DNA of 45,310 bases, taken from positions 1 through 45,310 of the forward strand of contig JAGHTY010000005.1 of assembly GCA_018065125.1 (NCBI GenBank). The letters are read 5' to 3'. Source of the DNA: Candidatus Minthousia equi. Lineage in GTDB: Bacteria > Bacteroidota > Bacteroidia > Bacteroidales > Bacteroidaceae. Every line of letters starts with the position of its first letter. Positions within the stretch are counted from its first letter, which is position 1. Positions 1 to 8,364 of this stretch are shown piece after piece. The notes under the pieces are model-generated. The model did no database searches and was not told the DNA's origin. It was given only the letters and a program-made list of their open reading frames with translations. The position numbers were made by a program, and so were the translations under genes.

Positions 1-1785
1 TTAAAAAACATTGCCCCACTTGAGGATTTCGATTGGGATTCTTACGAAAGCGGTTGTGCACAGGTAGAGGTTAGCAAGGAAGAGTTGACCAAGGCTTATG
101 ATGCAACCCTTAACAGCGTTAACAGCAGCGAAGTTGTTGACGGTACTGTAATTTCTATGAACAAGCGCGAAGTAGTTGTAAACATCGGCTACAAGAGCGA
201 CGGTATCATCCCAATGAGCGAATTCCGTTACAACCCAGATTTGAAGGTAGGCGACAAGGTTGAAGTTTACATTGAGAATCAGGAGGACAAGAAGGGTCAG
301 CTGCTTCTTTCACACAAGAAGGCTCGCGCAACACGTTCATGGGATCGTGTAAACGAAGCTTTGGAGAAGGAAGAAATCATTAAGGGTTACGTTAAGTGCC
401 GCACTAAGGGTGGTATGATTGTTGATGTATTCGGCATCGAGGCCTTCCTGCCAGGTTCACAGATTGACGTTAAGCCTATTCGCGACTACGATATCTTCGT
501 AGGCAAGACTATGGAATTCAAGATTGTAAAGATCAATCAGGAATTCAAGAATGTAGTTGTTTCTCACAAGGCACTTGTTGAGGAAGAACTTGAAGCTCAG
601 AAGAAGGAAATCATCGGTAAGCTTGAAAAGGGTCAGATCCTTGAAGGTACCGTTAAGAATATCACCTCTTATGGCGTATTCATCGACTTGGGTGGTGTTG
701 ATGGTTTGATTCACATCACAGACCTTTCTTGGGGCCGTGTAAGCGATCCAAAGGAAGTTGTAGAATTGGATCAGAAGATTCAGGTTGTTATCATCGACTT
801 CGATGAGGACAAGAAGCGTATCGCTTTGGGCTTGAAGCAGCTGACTCCACATCCATGGGATGCTTTGGATGCTAACTTGAAGGTTGGTGACCACGTTAAG
901 GGTAAGGTTGTTGTTATGGCCGACTATGGTGCATTCATCGAAATTGCTCCTGGTGTAGAAGGTTTGATCCACGTATCAGAAATGTCTTGGAGCCAGCACT
1001 TGCGTTCAGCTCAGGACTTCATGAAGGTTGGTGACGAAGTAGAGGCTGTAATCTTGACCTTGGATCGTGACGAGCGTAAGATGTCTTTGGGTATCAAGCA
1101 GTTGAAGGATGATCCATGGGAGAACATCGAGGTTAAGTATCCTGTAGGTTCTCAGCACACTGCAAAGGTACGTAACTTCACTAACTTCGGTGTATTCGTA
1201 GAAATCGAGGAAGGTGTTGATGGTTTGATTCACATCAGCGACCTGTCTTGGACTAAGAAGGTAAAGCACCCATCAGAGTTCACTCAGATTGGCCCTCCTA
1301 TCGAGGCTGTTGTATTGGAAATCGACAAGGAAAACCGTCGTTTGAGCTTGGGCCACAAGCAGCTTGAGCAAAATCCTTGGGACAAGTACGAGGCAGAGTT
1401 CAAGGTAGATTCTATTCATACTGGTAAGATCGTACAGGTACTTGACAAGGGTGCTGTAATTTCTTTGGGCGAAGGTATCGAAGGTTTCGCTACTCCAAAG
1501 CACTTGGTTAAGGAAGATGGCAAGCAGGCTCAGTTGAACGAAGAATTGGAATTCAAGGTAATCGAGTTCAACAAGGACAGCAAGCGTATCATCCTTTCTC
1601 ACAGCCGCATCTTCGAGGATGTTCAGCGCGCTGAGGCACGTGCAGAGAAGAAGGCTGCTCAGGCTAAGAAGGCTGCTCGTCGTCAGGAAGAAGCTCCTGT
1701 AATTCAGAACCAGGCTGCTTCAACTACTCTGGGTGACATTGATGCTTTGGCAGCTTTGAAGGCTCAGTTGGAAGGCAAGAACTAA
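1..1785 (+). CDS. rpsA: 30S ribosomal protein S1 (5' end missing)
   Basis: This is the mRNA-binding ribosomal protein of the small subunit, needed for translation initiation on most messages. The frame is open from base 1, and the residues before the TTG at 85 (LKNIAPLEDFDWDSYESG...) match the usual N-terminus of Bacteroidales S1. The TTG is therefore internal, and only a few codons are lost upstream of the window. Successive S1 (OB-fold) repeats can be followed; the recurring phrases GVFIDLGGVDGLIHITDLSW, GAFIEIAPGVEGLIHVSEMSW and GVFVEIEEGVDGLIHISDLSW mark the central ones. The C-terminus is a short Ala/Lys/Glu-rich tail. Codon use is strongly biased (AAG, GGT, CGT, GTT), as expected for a very highly expressed gene. 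A terminator follows the stop. Confidence 0.97.
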   Translation, partial: LKNIAPLEDFDWDSYESGCAQVEVSKEELTKAYDATLNSVNSSEVVDGTVISMNKREVVVNIGYKSDGIIPMSEFRYNPDLKVGDKVEVYIENQEDKKGQLLLSHKKARATRSWDRVNEALEKEEIIKGYVKCRTKGGMIVDVFGIEAFLPGSQIDVKPIRDYDIFVGKTMEFKIVKINQEFKNVVVSHKALVEEELEAQKKEIIGKLEKGQILEGTVKNITSYGVFIDLGGVDGLIHITDLSWGRVSDPKEVVELDQKIQVVIIDFDEDKKRIALGLKQLTPHPWDALDANLKVGDHVKGKVVVMADYGAFIEIAPGVEGLIHVSEMSWSQHLRSAQDFMKVGDEVEAVILTLDRDERKMSLGIKQLKDDPWENIEVKYPVGSQHTAKVRNFTNFGVFVEIEEGVDGLIHISDLSWTKKVKHPSEFTQIGPPIEAVVLEIDKENRRLSLGHKQLEQNPWDKYEAEFKVDSIHTGKIVQVLDKGAVISLGEGIEGFATPKHLVKEDGKQAQLNEELEFKVIEFNKDSKRIILSHSRIFEDVQRAEARAEKKAAQAKKAARRQEEAPVIQNQAASTTLGDIDALAALKAQLEGKN

Positions 1786-1806
1786 TTAAAGTTCCAAAAT
1801 AAAATG

Positions 1807-1839
1807 AAGGGCTGCGCTTCAAAAGTGCAGCCCTTTTTT
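1807..1839 (+). terminator. Rho-independent terminator of rpsA
   Basis: Arms AAGGGCTGC (1807-1815) and GCAGCCCTT (1827-1835) form a perfect 9-bp stem with an 11-base loop, followed by a T run (1834-1839). It sits 22 bases after the rpsA stop. The T run ends only 8 bases before the RNase Z start codon. Confidence 0.92.
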
Positions 1840-1847
1840 AACGACAC

Positions 1848-2762
1848 ATGGAAACATTCGAGATAAGTATATTAGGTTGCGGTTCGGCACTACCTACTAC
1901 GAAACATTTCAACTCCGCACAAGTCGTGAACATACATAACAAATTGTTCATGATTGATTGCGGTGAAGGAGCACAGATACAGTTTAGAAAATACAAACTG
2001 TCTTTTGCGCGCCTAAATCATATATTTATCTCACATTTACACGGAGATCATTGCTTTGGGTTAATTGGATTAATATCTACCCCATCCTTGCTAGGCAGAA
2101 CTGCAGATTTACATATTTATGGTCCTGCACCATTGAAAGAGATCTTTCAGCCGCAATTGGATTTTTTCTGTAAAGGAATGACCTTTAGTGTCTTTATACA
2201 TGAAATCAACACAAAAGAGCACGCGCTGATATTTGAAGACCGTTCTGTTGAAGTATGGACACTTCCGTTAATGCATCGTATGCCATGTTCAGGATTCCTA
2301 TTTAAGGAAAAACCAGTACTTAGTCATATACGCAAAGATATGATAGATTTTTATCATATTCCTCACTACAAAATCCCATTAATCAAAGCAGGTAAAGACT
2401 ATGTTACAGAAGACGGGACAATTGTAGCCAATAACAGATTAACATTCCCGGCAGACAAGCCAAGAGTATACGCATACTGTTCTGATACCTGTTACAGAAA
2501 CGAGTTGGTAGAACTTATCAAGGAATGTGATTTGCTGTTTCATGAAGCTACATTTATGGAAACACATAAAGCAAGAGCAAATGAGACTTTCCATAGTACT
2601 GCAAAAGATGCAGCAACAATTGCATTACAAGCAAATGTCAAGCAACTGGCTATAGGACATTTTTCAGCCAGATACCCTAATGAAAACGTCTTGCTAGAAG
2701 AAGCCCAAGACACATTCCCAAACACTGTATTAGTAGAAGAAGGTCTTACCATCAAAATATAA
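1848..2762 (+). CDS. rnz: Ribonuclease Z (tRNA 3' endonuclease)
   Basis: This metallo-beta-lactamase-fold endonuclease trims the 3' trailer of tRNA precursors that lack an encoded CCA. The zinc-binding signature HLHGDH lies at residues 63-68, further ligands include H243-D-region motifs such as YCSDTCY and GHFSARY near the C-terminus, and the 304-residue length fits the short RNase Z type. It begins 8 bases after the rpsA terminator, and its stop overlaps the start of the sigma factor gene by one base (TAATG), so the two are translationally coupled. No separate promoter fits between the terminator and the start. The tRNA-Gly gene in this window has no encoded CCA and would be a natural substrate. 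Confidence 0.93.
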   Translation: METFEISILGCGSALPTTKHFNSAQVVNIHNKLFMIDCGEGAQIQFRKYKLSFARLNHIFISHLHGDHCFGLIGLISTPSLLGRTADLHIYGPAPLKEIFQPQLDFFCKGMTFSVFIHEINTKEHALIFEDRSVEVWTLPLMHRMPCSGFLFKEKPVLSHIRKDMIDFYHIPHYKIPLIKAGKDYVTEDGTIVANNRLTFPADKPRVYAYCSDTCYRNELVELIKECDLLFHEATFMETHKARANETFHSTAKDAATIALQANVKQLAIGHFSARYPNENVLLEEAQDTFPNTVLVEEGLTIKI

Positions 2763-3301
2763 TGACACAAGAGAATCAACTGATAAAAGAACTGATGGAC
2801 CCCAAAACACGTTATGGGGCATTCGAGAAGGTTGTAAAAGCCTACTCGTCTCAGTTGTATTCTCAAATCAGAAGAATGGCATTAAATCACGAAGACACAG
2901 ATGATATATTGCAAAATACTTTCCTAAAAGCATGGATAAATATTGGCACATTCCGAGGAGAATCCAAAATATCGACTTGGCTATACCGAATTGCCTGTAA
3001 TGAAAGCATAACGTTTCTTCAACAGAAAAAACAGCATTGTACAATAGATGATCCAGAGGCAAACATCGTAAACCTATTAATGGCTGACGAATATTTTGAT
3101 GGGGACGAAACAGAAGCTCAATTCCAGCAAGCTATAAATGAGTTGCCCGAGAAACAAAGAATGATTTTCAACATGAAGTATTTCAGCGAGATGAAATATG
3201 AAGAAATATCAGACATATTAGGAACATCCATTGGAGGATTAAAGGCATCCTATCATCTTGCGGTAAAAAAAATAGAAAGTTTTTTTGATAATCAGGATTA
3301 A
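2762..3301 (+). CDS. ECF-type RNA polymerase sigma factor
   Basis: An extracytoplasmic-function sigma-70 factor of 179 residues. Region 2 is recognisable at about residues 25-90 (DTDDILQNTFLKAWINI, then STWLYRIACNE) and region 4 at about 125-175 (LPEKQRMIFNMKYFSEMKYEEISDILG, with the helix-turn-helix following). There is no region 1.1 or 3. It overlaps rnz by one base and is followed 30 bases later by a small single-pass membrane protein and then a Spy/CpxP-like periplasmic protein. The arrangement resembles sigma/anti-sigma/periplasmic-sensor loci such as cnrYXH. The target promoters and inducing signal cannot be read from the sequence. Confidence 0.93.
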   Translation: MTQENQLIKELMDPKTRYGAFEKVVKAYSSQLYSQIRRMALNHEDTDDILQNTFLKAWINIGTFRGESKISTWLYRIACNESITFLQQKKQHCTIDDPEANIVNLLMADEYFDGDETEAQFQQAINELPEKQRMIFNMKYFSEMKYEEISDILGTSIGGLKASYHLAVKKIESFFDNQD

Positions 3302-3331
3302 ACCCTTTCCCAAATACTTAGTCATAATAAC

Positions 3332-3682
3332 ATGAAAGAAGAACTAAAAGATAAATTACGCAACAACAACCCATTCAAAGTTCCCGAAGGATACTTTGAT
3401 GAACTACCATCAAAAGTAATGATGATGATTGATGCGCAGGTAAAAGCAAAGAAGCGCACAATCATCTTACGTAGATGGTTCTCTGCTGCAGCAGTACTTG
3501 TTGCCATATTGGGTATTGGTGTATTTGCAGCACTTTACCTTAACAACAGTTCTTCTGAAATGGATAATGAAATAGCCGAATCGCAAACTGCGCAGGAAGA
3601 GAATCAGTATGTAGAGGAAATGGTAAACTATGCCATGATGGATAGGAGCTTCATTGACTATTATTTAACCGAGGCAGAATAA
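3332..3682 (+). CDS. Small single-pass membrane protein, probable anti-sigma factor
   Basis: This 116-residue protein has a charged cytoplasmic N-terminus (about 1-48, with the phrase NPFKVPEGYFDELP often seen in Bacteroidetes proteins beside ECF sigma genes), one membrane segment at about 50-71, and an acidic periplasmic tail. There is no zinc-binding HxxxCxxC anti-sigma motif. Its place directly after an ECF sigma gene and before a periplasmic Spy-like protein suggests it holds the sigma factor at the membrane, as the similarly sized CnrY does. The role is inferred from topology and neighbours, not from a recognised catalytic or binding motif. Confidence 0.75.
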   Translation: MKEELKDKLRNNNPFKVPEGYFDELPSKVMMMIDAQVKAKKRTIILRRWFSAAAVLVAILGIGVFAALYLNNSSSEMDNEIAESQTAQEENQYVEEMVNYAMMDRSFIDYYLTEAE

Positions 3683-3695
3683 AAATACCAATAAA

Positions 3696-4121
3696 ATGAG
3701 AAACCATTTATTTACTACCATAATGTTGATGCTTATGTTCATTCCTGCAAAAGCACAACAGTTTAACCCTGAAGAATATCGACAGAAATTCGAGCAATTT
3801 GTTACGAGTGAAGCTTGTCTCACAAAAGAAGAATGTGCAAAGTTCTTCCCATTGTTCCAGGAATATAAAAGCAAGAAAAGACAGAATTACAGAGTTCTAA
3901 TGCAACTCATGAAAGATTTGGATCCAAAGAACAATTCGGAACAAGAATTCAGAGATGCAAACAACAAGATATTAAAAGCCCATGAAGAGGAAAACAAGAT
4001 AGATGCAGAATATCTCAAGAAGTTCAGAAAAGTCCTTTCAGACAAAAAGATATTCCTATTACAAAGAGCAGAGTTACGCTTTCAGCAAAGAGCGCTGAGA
4101 AAAGCAGGGAAAAAGAACTAA
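3696..4121 (+). CDS. Spy/CpxP/CnrX-like periplasmic protein
   Basis: A 141-residue protein with a clear signal peptide (cleavage after about residue 20, AKA-QQ). The mature part is entirely helical and highly charged. It has an LTxxE-type segment (ACLTKEECAKFFPLFQEY) followed by long basic helices, the pattern of the Spy/CpxP/ZraP heavy-metal-sensor superfamily. It starts 13 bases after the presumed anti-sigma gene, so it is the likely periplasmic sensor or chaperone arm of the sigma system. It lacks obvious His/Met metal-binding clusters, so the signal may be envelope stress rather than metal. Its stop codon lies within a terminator hairpin. Confidence 0.75.
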   Translation: MRNHLFTTIMLMLMFIPAKAQQFNPEEYRQKFEQFVTSEACLTKEECAKFFPLFQEYKSKKRQNYRVLMQLMKDLDPKNNSEQEFRDANNKILKAHEEENKIDAEYLKKFRKVLSDKKIFLLQRAELRFQQRALRKAGKKN

Positions 4122-4135
4122 TTCCCTGCTTTTTC
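4101..4135 (+). terminator. Terminator overlapping the stop codon of the Spy-like gene
   Basis: AAAGCAGGGA (4101-4110) pairs with TCCCTGCTTT (4123-4132) as a perfect 10-bp stem around a 12-base loop, running into a short T stretch (4131-4134). The stop codon (4119-4121) lies in the loop, so the last coding bases form the left arm. Confidence 0.8.
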
Positions 4136-4192
4136 CGTAAGGAAGGAAATGGATTTCCGTGCCTACGGAATAACCTTTCCGTTTAGACGGAA
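4133..4192. repeat. Three tandem TTCC(GT)-N4-(AC)GGAA stem-loops
   Basis: Three short palindromes with four-base loops follow one another: TTCC-GTAA-GGAA (4133-4144), TTCCGT-GCCT-ACGGAA (4155-4170) and TTCCGT-TTAG-ACGGAA (4177-4192). They fill the gap between two convergent genes. They could act as a bidirectional terminator or transcript-end protection, or belong to a dispersed repeat family; the sequence alone does not decide. Confidence 0.75.
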
Positions 4193-4216
4193 TGCACCAA
4201 TTATAATAGTAATCCC

Positions 4217-5170
4217 CTATCGAATTCTTACAGGATAACCGACAGGAGGTAGATTATCATCCAATTGCATACGATTCAAGCGATATAGTTTCTTCAATCG
4301 AATACCAAACAACTGAGAAATACCATGCATTGAATCCCCACCCTTTACTATATAGAAAGGATCCTTGCTTGTGTGTTTTGAAGCATAATTCTTCTTCTTG
4401 TTTAGATAAATCCTCTCTCCTTCGCTCAACACATAGCCATCAAACAATTCATTATATGCCTGAAGTTTATTAAGGCGAATACGAAATTCATCCGAGATAT
4501 TCTCAAGTGTATCACCTTTTCTCGCTTCAACATACATTATACCATTACAATATTTTATTTGATAGATAACAGGTTGAAACTCGTATTTGTTATCTTCTGG
4601 TTGATCATTAACGGTATTATCGTTTAACTGATATACCTCATTAACATCAGCAACATAATATGAGGCATTATCATATTGATGTAATTGATAATCTTCTATT
4701 AAGGCTATCAATCGATAAGCATATTGAGGATTGGTGGCATAGCCTGCCTTTTTTAATCCATGTGCCCAACCCTTATAGTCTATTTCATCAAGTTTAAATA
4801 AATCACTATAACGACTTCTGTATCTAAGAAAACGTGAGTGATCTTCATAACTTTCTCTTACCGTATTATATTTTCTAAAAGCTTCTCCACGGGCATCATC
4901 ATCATGATATACTCTTGGACCTTTCCAATCCGATCCACACTTAATGCCAAAATGATTATTGCTTCTTTGTGCTAAATCGCCATATCCGGCACCACTTTCC
5001 AAAATACCTTGTGCTAGGGTTATACTAGCAGGTATATGAAACTGATGCATTTGTTCTATAGCGATATCCTTATAGGTTTGAATATATTGCAGATAACGCT
5101 GGTTTAATTGTGCACTACTTTTAGTACACAGACAAAGCAACATTATGAGTGAGAATAATCGTATTTTCAT
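4217..5170 (-). CDS. Secreted GH73-type N-acetylglucosaminidase with two LysM domains
   Basis: A 317-residue peptidoglycan hydrolase. The order is: signal peptide (1-20), glucosaminidase domain (about 22-165) with the catalytic glutamate E58 in TLAQGILESGAG and the family motifs NNHFGIKC and GYATNPQYAYRLI, a linker of about 45 residues, then two LysM repeats (about 213-258 and 272-317, each with a GDTL/GDSM start). It cuts the glycan chain in the periplasm, with LysM holding it on peptidoglycan. It lies 15 bases downstream of a membrane-anchored GH25 muramidase on the same strand, probably in one operon. It ends with TAG, which matters for reading the interrupted ABC-F gene elsewhere in the window. 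Confidence 0.9.
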   Translation of the reverse strand: MKIRLFSLIMLLCLCTKSSAQLNQRYLQYIQTYKDIAIEQMHQFHIPASITLAQGILESGAGYGDLAQRSNNHFGIKCGSDWKGPRVYHDDDARGEAFRKYNTVRESYEDHSRFLRYRSRYSDLFKLDEIDYKGWAHGLKKAGYATNPQYAYRLIALIEDYQLHQYDNASYYVADVNEVYQLNDNTVNDQPEDNKYEFQPVIYQIKYCNGIMYVEARKGDTLENISDEFRIRLNKLQAYNELFDGYVLSEGERIYLNKKKNYASKHTSKDPFYIVKGGDSMHGISQLFGIRLKKLYRLNRMQLDDNLPPVGYPVRIR

Positions 5171-5185
5171 TATATCAGTCTATCT

Positions 5186-6151
5186 TTATTCTTCAAAACC
5201 TATGCGCAACTTTGCTAAGTCATACATAGATCCGTTATAGATATTAAGGTCAACTTCTTTCTGAATTCCTTTAACTACACCACGGTCGGTATATTGCCAG
5301 AACTTCCATGCTCCCTGGTATTCCACCTTATCAACATAGTAATGAGCAATCCAGTATGGATAAGGATCGAATATCTTATCATTCAGATAATCTACCTTAA
5401 ATTTATATCCCGTATAAATAATTGGTTTTACCTCGTAATGAGCTTCTACAACATTTAACCAATCAAGGACTTCTTTCTTTAGTTGAGTTGGGGTCAGGTC
5501 TCCTTTAGATTCTACGTCAAGAACAGGAGGTAAGTCTCCTTCTTCCAGATGCACCTGACGACAAAAGAAATGTGCCTGTTCCTTACCGCTTGATTTAGAA
5601 CTAAAGAAATGATACGCACCTCGAACCAAACCATTCTCCTTGGCTTGATAGAAATTGTCGTTGAAATAGTCGTCTATCATAGAAACACCTTCTGTTGCCT
5701 TGATAAAGACAAACTGCAATGGATTGCTATTTACTTCTGCATTTCTAACCTTTTCCCAATCAATATTACCTTGATAATGCGATACATCTATACCACATAT
5801 TTCATATCCTTCGGGATAATTGATATCACCATACATTCCCTTCCAACGAAAAGAAGAAGGACCAATAAAGAAGAAATACGCAAAAAAGAAATAACACAGA
5901 GCTACTATCGCAATAACCGTCCAAACAATTGCAGAAGACCAGTTACGTGGATTAAGCCACCAAAATTTTCCTTTCTTATAATTTGCAGAAGGCTTTACTC
6001 TACTCTTTCTTTGACCTGTAGATTTAGGTCTTTGAACCGACGCTTTTGGCTTTTGAGAAACAGCATCCTTAGGAAGCTCTAGAGCATCCTTTATCAAGTC
6101 GAAAGCAGATGGAGAATTTCCACTCTGGGACTTATTTTGCTGTTTTGCCAT
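5186..6151 (-). CDS. Membrane-anchored GH25 muramidase (lysozyme-like)
   Basis: A 321-residue protein. Residues 1-70 form a basic, Pro/Ser/Lys-rich cytoplasmic region, a membrane segment follows at about 71-96, then a GH25 domain at about 116-315. GH25 hallmarks are the start GIDVSHYQG (D122), the central PPVLDVE pair D212/E214, and the WIAHYYVDK and FWQYTDRG segments. It would cut the beta-1,4 bond after N-acetylmuramic acid in the periplasm while tethered to the inner membrane. It is followed by the LysM glucosaminidase gene, so the two would attack both types of glycan bond. It starts close behind the terminator of the PPi-phosphofructokinase gene. Confidence 0.9.
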   Translation of the reverse strand: MAKQQNKSQSGNSPSAFDLIKDALELPKDAVSQKPKASVQRPKSTGQRKSRVKPSANYKKGKFWWLNPRNWSSAIVWTVIAIVALCYFFFAYFFFIGPSSFRWKGMYGDINYPEGYEICGIDVSHYQGNIDWEKVRNAEVNSNPLQFVFIKATEGVSMIDDYFNDNFYQAKENGLVRGAYHFFSSKSSGKEQAHFFCRQVHLEEGDLPPVLDVESKGDLTPTQLKKEVLDWLNVVEAHYEVKPIIYTGYKFKVDYLNDKIFDPYPYWIAHYYVDKVEYQGAWKFWQYTDRGVVKGIQKEVDLNIYNGSMYDLAKLRIGFEE

Positions 6152-6163
6152 GCTATACAGTTA

Positions 6164-6205
6164 AAAAATAAGGGGTTCCCACCCAAAAGATAGGAACCCT
6201 TATTT
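6164..6205 (-). terminator. Terminator downstream of PPi-phosphofructokinase
   Basis: Read on the minus strand, AAATAAGGGTTCC (6205-6193) pairs with GGAACCCCTTATTT (6179-6166) with one bulged base and a 13-base loop, ending in a run of Ts (6168-6163). It lies just after the phosphofructokinase stop at 6215 and before the GH25 start at 6151. Confidence 0.88.
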
Positions 6206-6214
6206 AAAAATATA

Positions 6215-7858
6215 TTACTTGCTCTGTTCGCAAACCAAAGTGCGAGTTGGCTGATCACATACTTCAGTTGGACCAAAGTACTGAATAGGACCAGGATAAA
6301 CGAAGCAGGTTTCCTTTGCCCACTTTTCGCGGTTCTTGCAGAACTCCTTGTAAGGAGCACCATCCAATTCAACCAAAGCCTTCTTGATAACTGGCTTCAG
6401 CTCACCATTACGACGCTCTACGTTCATCATCATAGTGATAGGAATACCACCTGCAATCCATTCTGCTGCTGGAGCAATTGTATTGCGAACTGAAGACATG
6501 TAACCAGTCTTACCGTTTGCAATCAACTGAGATGCAGTGTAACCCAAAGCATAGCAATAATCTGCATCGTAGTTAGAAGGAGCAGCGCAACGGCCTTCGT
6601 AACCAAAGAAGTGATGCTGTGCAGCGAACTTACCAACAAACTTGCCTTCCTTCTTCCACTCTGCCAACTTCTTGCCTACCATTTCAGACAACAGCTTCTC
6701 AGTTTCAATCAATGAAACCTGTACGTTACCATGAGGGTCACGATCCAATGACAACTGACGAGCTACGCCCTCTGGAAGAGATGCATAGATAGCAGCGTTC
6801 TCAGCAGAAATATGATCGATGATATACTGACGCTGTTCGTTAGCAGGAACTGCAGCGAACTCAGCACCATTAGCAGCCAAGAAATCGTTCAACTCAGCAA
6901 TCAGCTTCTTCATAGCTGGGATAAACTCGATCAAACCTTCTGGAATCAATACGGTACCAAAGTTGTTACCATCTGCAGCACGAGCAGCAACGATGTTAGC
7001 AATGTAAGTTACGATATCGTCCAATGACTGGTTGTTAGCCTCAACCTCCTCAGAGATGATACATACGTTTGGCTGAGTCTGCAAAGCGCACTCCAATGCG
7101 ATATGAGATGCAGAACGACCCATTAACTTAATGAAGTGCCAGTACTTGCGAGATGAGTTACAGTCGCGCTGAATGTTACCAATAACCTCTGAATATACCT
7201 TTGTTGCAGTATCGAAACCGAAAGAAGTTTCAATCTGCTCGTTCTTCAAGTCACCATCAATAGTCTTAGGACAACCGATAACCTGAACGCCACACTGCTT
7301 AGCAGCATAGTACTCTGCCAATACACAAGCGTTAGTATTTGAGTCGTCACCACCGATAATAACCACTGCCTGGATGTTCAATTCCTTGATGATTTCCAAA
7401 CCCTTCTCAAACTGCTCGGTCTTCTCCAACTTGGTACGACCAGAACCAATGATATCGAAACCACCAGTATTACGATACTCATCGATAATGTCTGCAGTCA
7501 ATTCCTTGTAGTTGTGGTCAACCAAACCACCAGGACCCATCAAGAAACCATAAAGCTTGCTATTAGGGTTCAGCTTCTTAACGCCATCAAACAAACCAGA
7601 GATTACGTTGTGACCACCAGGAGCCTGACCACCTGACAAGATTACGCCTACATTGATAGCAGGATATTCCTTTGCTTCGCCTTCAACGAACTTAATAACA
7701 GGCATACCATAGGTATTAGGGAACAAACGCTTGATCTCATCCTGATCAGCAACACTCTGGGTTGGTTCACCCTCCTGAGCAACTACATTACCATACAAAG
7801 CCTTAGGCAATTTTGGCTGGTAAGCAGCTCTTGCAATTTGCAATGCACTTTTATCCAT
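6215..7858 (-). CDS. pfp: Pyrophosphate-dependent 6-phosphofructokinase (PPi-PFK)
   Basis: This enzyme reversibly phosphorylates fructose 6-phosphate to fructose 1,6-bisphosphate using pyrophosphate. At 547 residues it belongs to the long PFP clade common in Bacteroidetes. Key features are the N-terminal [13 protein letters not shown] phosphate-binding loop, [11 protein letters not shown] (the GGDD motif whose second Asp marks PPi rather than ATP use), [10 protein letters not shown] at the active site, and [12 protein letters not shown]. Codon bias is strong, as for an abundant glycolytic enzyme. It stands alone between a likely promoter (7902-7909) and its own terminator. A second, ATP-type phosphofructokinase is encoded at 14582-15559. 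Confidence 0.95.
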   Translation of the reverse strand: MDKSALQIARAAYQPKLPKALYGNVVAQEGEPTQSVADQDEIKRLFPNTYGMPVIKFVEGEAKEYPAINVGVILSGGQAPGGHNVISGLFDGVKKLNPNSKLYGFLMGPGGLVDHNYKELTADIIDEYRNTGGFDIIGSGRTKLEKTEQFEKGLEIIKELNIQAVVIIGGDDSNTNACVLAEYYAAKQCGVQVIGCPKTIDGDLKNEQIETSFGFDTATKVYSEVIGNIQRDCNSSRKYWHFIKLMGRSASHIALECALQTQPNVCIISEEVEANNQSLDDIVTYIANIVAARAADGNNFGTVLIPEGLIEFIPAMKKLIAELNDFLAANGAEFAAVPANEQRQYIIDHISAENAAIYASLPEGVARQLSLDRDPHGNVQVSLIETEKLLSEMVGKKLAEWKKEGKFVGKFAAQHHFFGYEGRCAAPSNYDADYCYALGYTASQLIANGKTGYMSSVRNTIAPAAEWIAGGIPITMMMNVERRNGELKPVIKKALVELDGAPYKEFCKNREKWAKETCFVYPGPIQYFGPTEVCDQPTRTLVCEQSK

Positions 7859-7901
7859 TTCAGTTCTATTTAATTTTAATAATGATGTATAGATTTCTAT
7901 G

Positions 7902-7909
7902 CAAATTTA
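7902..7909 (-). promoter_or_regulatory. Promoter -7 element for pfp
   Basis: On the minus strand the bases read TAAATTTG, a full match to the Bacteroidales TAnnTTTG element, 43 bases upstream of the pfp start. No clear TTTG -33 element is visible at the right spacing. Confidence 0.6.
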
Positions 7910-8034
7910 CTGCAAATTTGGCAATTTCCGAAACATTTCAACAAAAAACTAAGGCAGTAAAGCAAATTGGCAAACAATGCAAAGTCGGGATTGCAACGCG
8001 CAACAACATTTCCAGAAAAAAGGCAGGAAAATAT

Positions 8035-8064
8035 TTTGATTTACCCTATTTTTCTTTATCTTTG
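8035..8064 (+). promoter_or_regulatory. Bacteroidales promoter of the six-gene operon
   Basis: TTTG (8035-8038), 18 bases, then TATCTTTG (8057-8064): a near-ideal -33/-7 pair. The first start codon of the operon is at 8093, leaving a leader of about 20 bases. Confidence 0.82.
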
Positions 8065-8092
8065 CGGATATAAACATAAAAACACTTGAATT

Positions 8093-8362
8093 ATGGCTAA
8101 AAGAAGAATTTTAAAGAAAAAGATCAATTATATATGTGGCGAACTGTTTGCCGAGGCTCTTTCAATGATGCTTTATGATTCAAACATTTCAAAAGATGCA
8201 GCAAACGATGTAATGGCACACATTCTTAAGATGCAAGACGACATTATCAGCCGCATCAGTCACACACAACCAGGTAATGTGAAGGGATTCTACACCAAGC
8301 TGCATGCCGACTTGCAGCAGCAAGTTAACGAAATCTTCGACCAAATCATTAACCTTCATTAA
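8093..8362 (+). CDS. Conserved small helical protein of unknown function
   Basis: I do not recognise a named family. The 89-residue product has a basic start (MAKRRILKKKINYICGELFAEAL) and is otherwise helical and soluble, with no signal peptide or membrane segment. It is the first gene after a well-formed promoter and ends two bases before the acyltransferase start, so the two are co-translated. The strong promoter and clean start support a real gene. Confidence 0.8.
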   Translation: MAKRRILKKKINYICGELFAEALSMMLYDSNISKDAANDVMAHILKMQDDIISRISHTQPGNVKGFYTKLHADLQQQVNEIFDQIINLH

Positions 8363-8364
8363 TC

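Noticed and set aside
457..1602. Several minus-strand open frames opposite rpsA
   Set aside because: They follow from the extreme codon bias of rpsA (few stop complements) and have no recognisable protein features.
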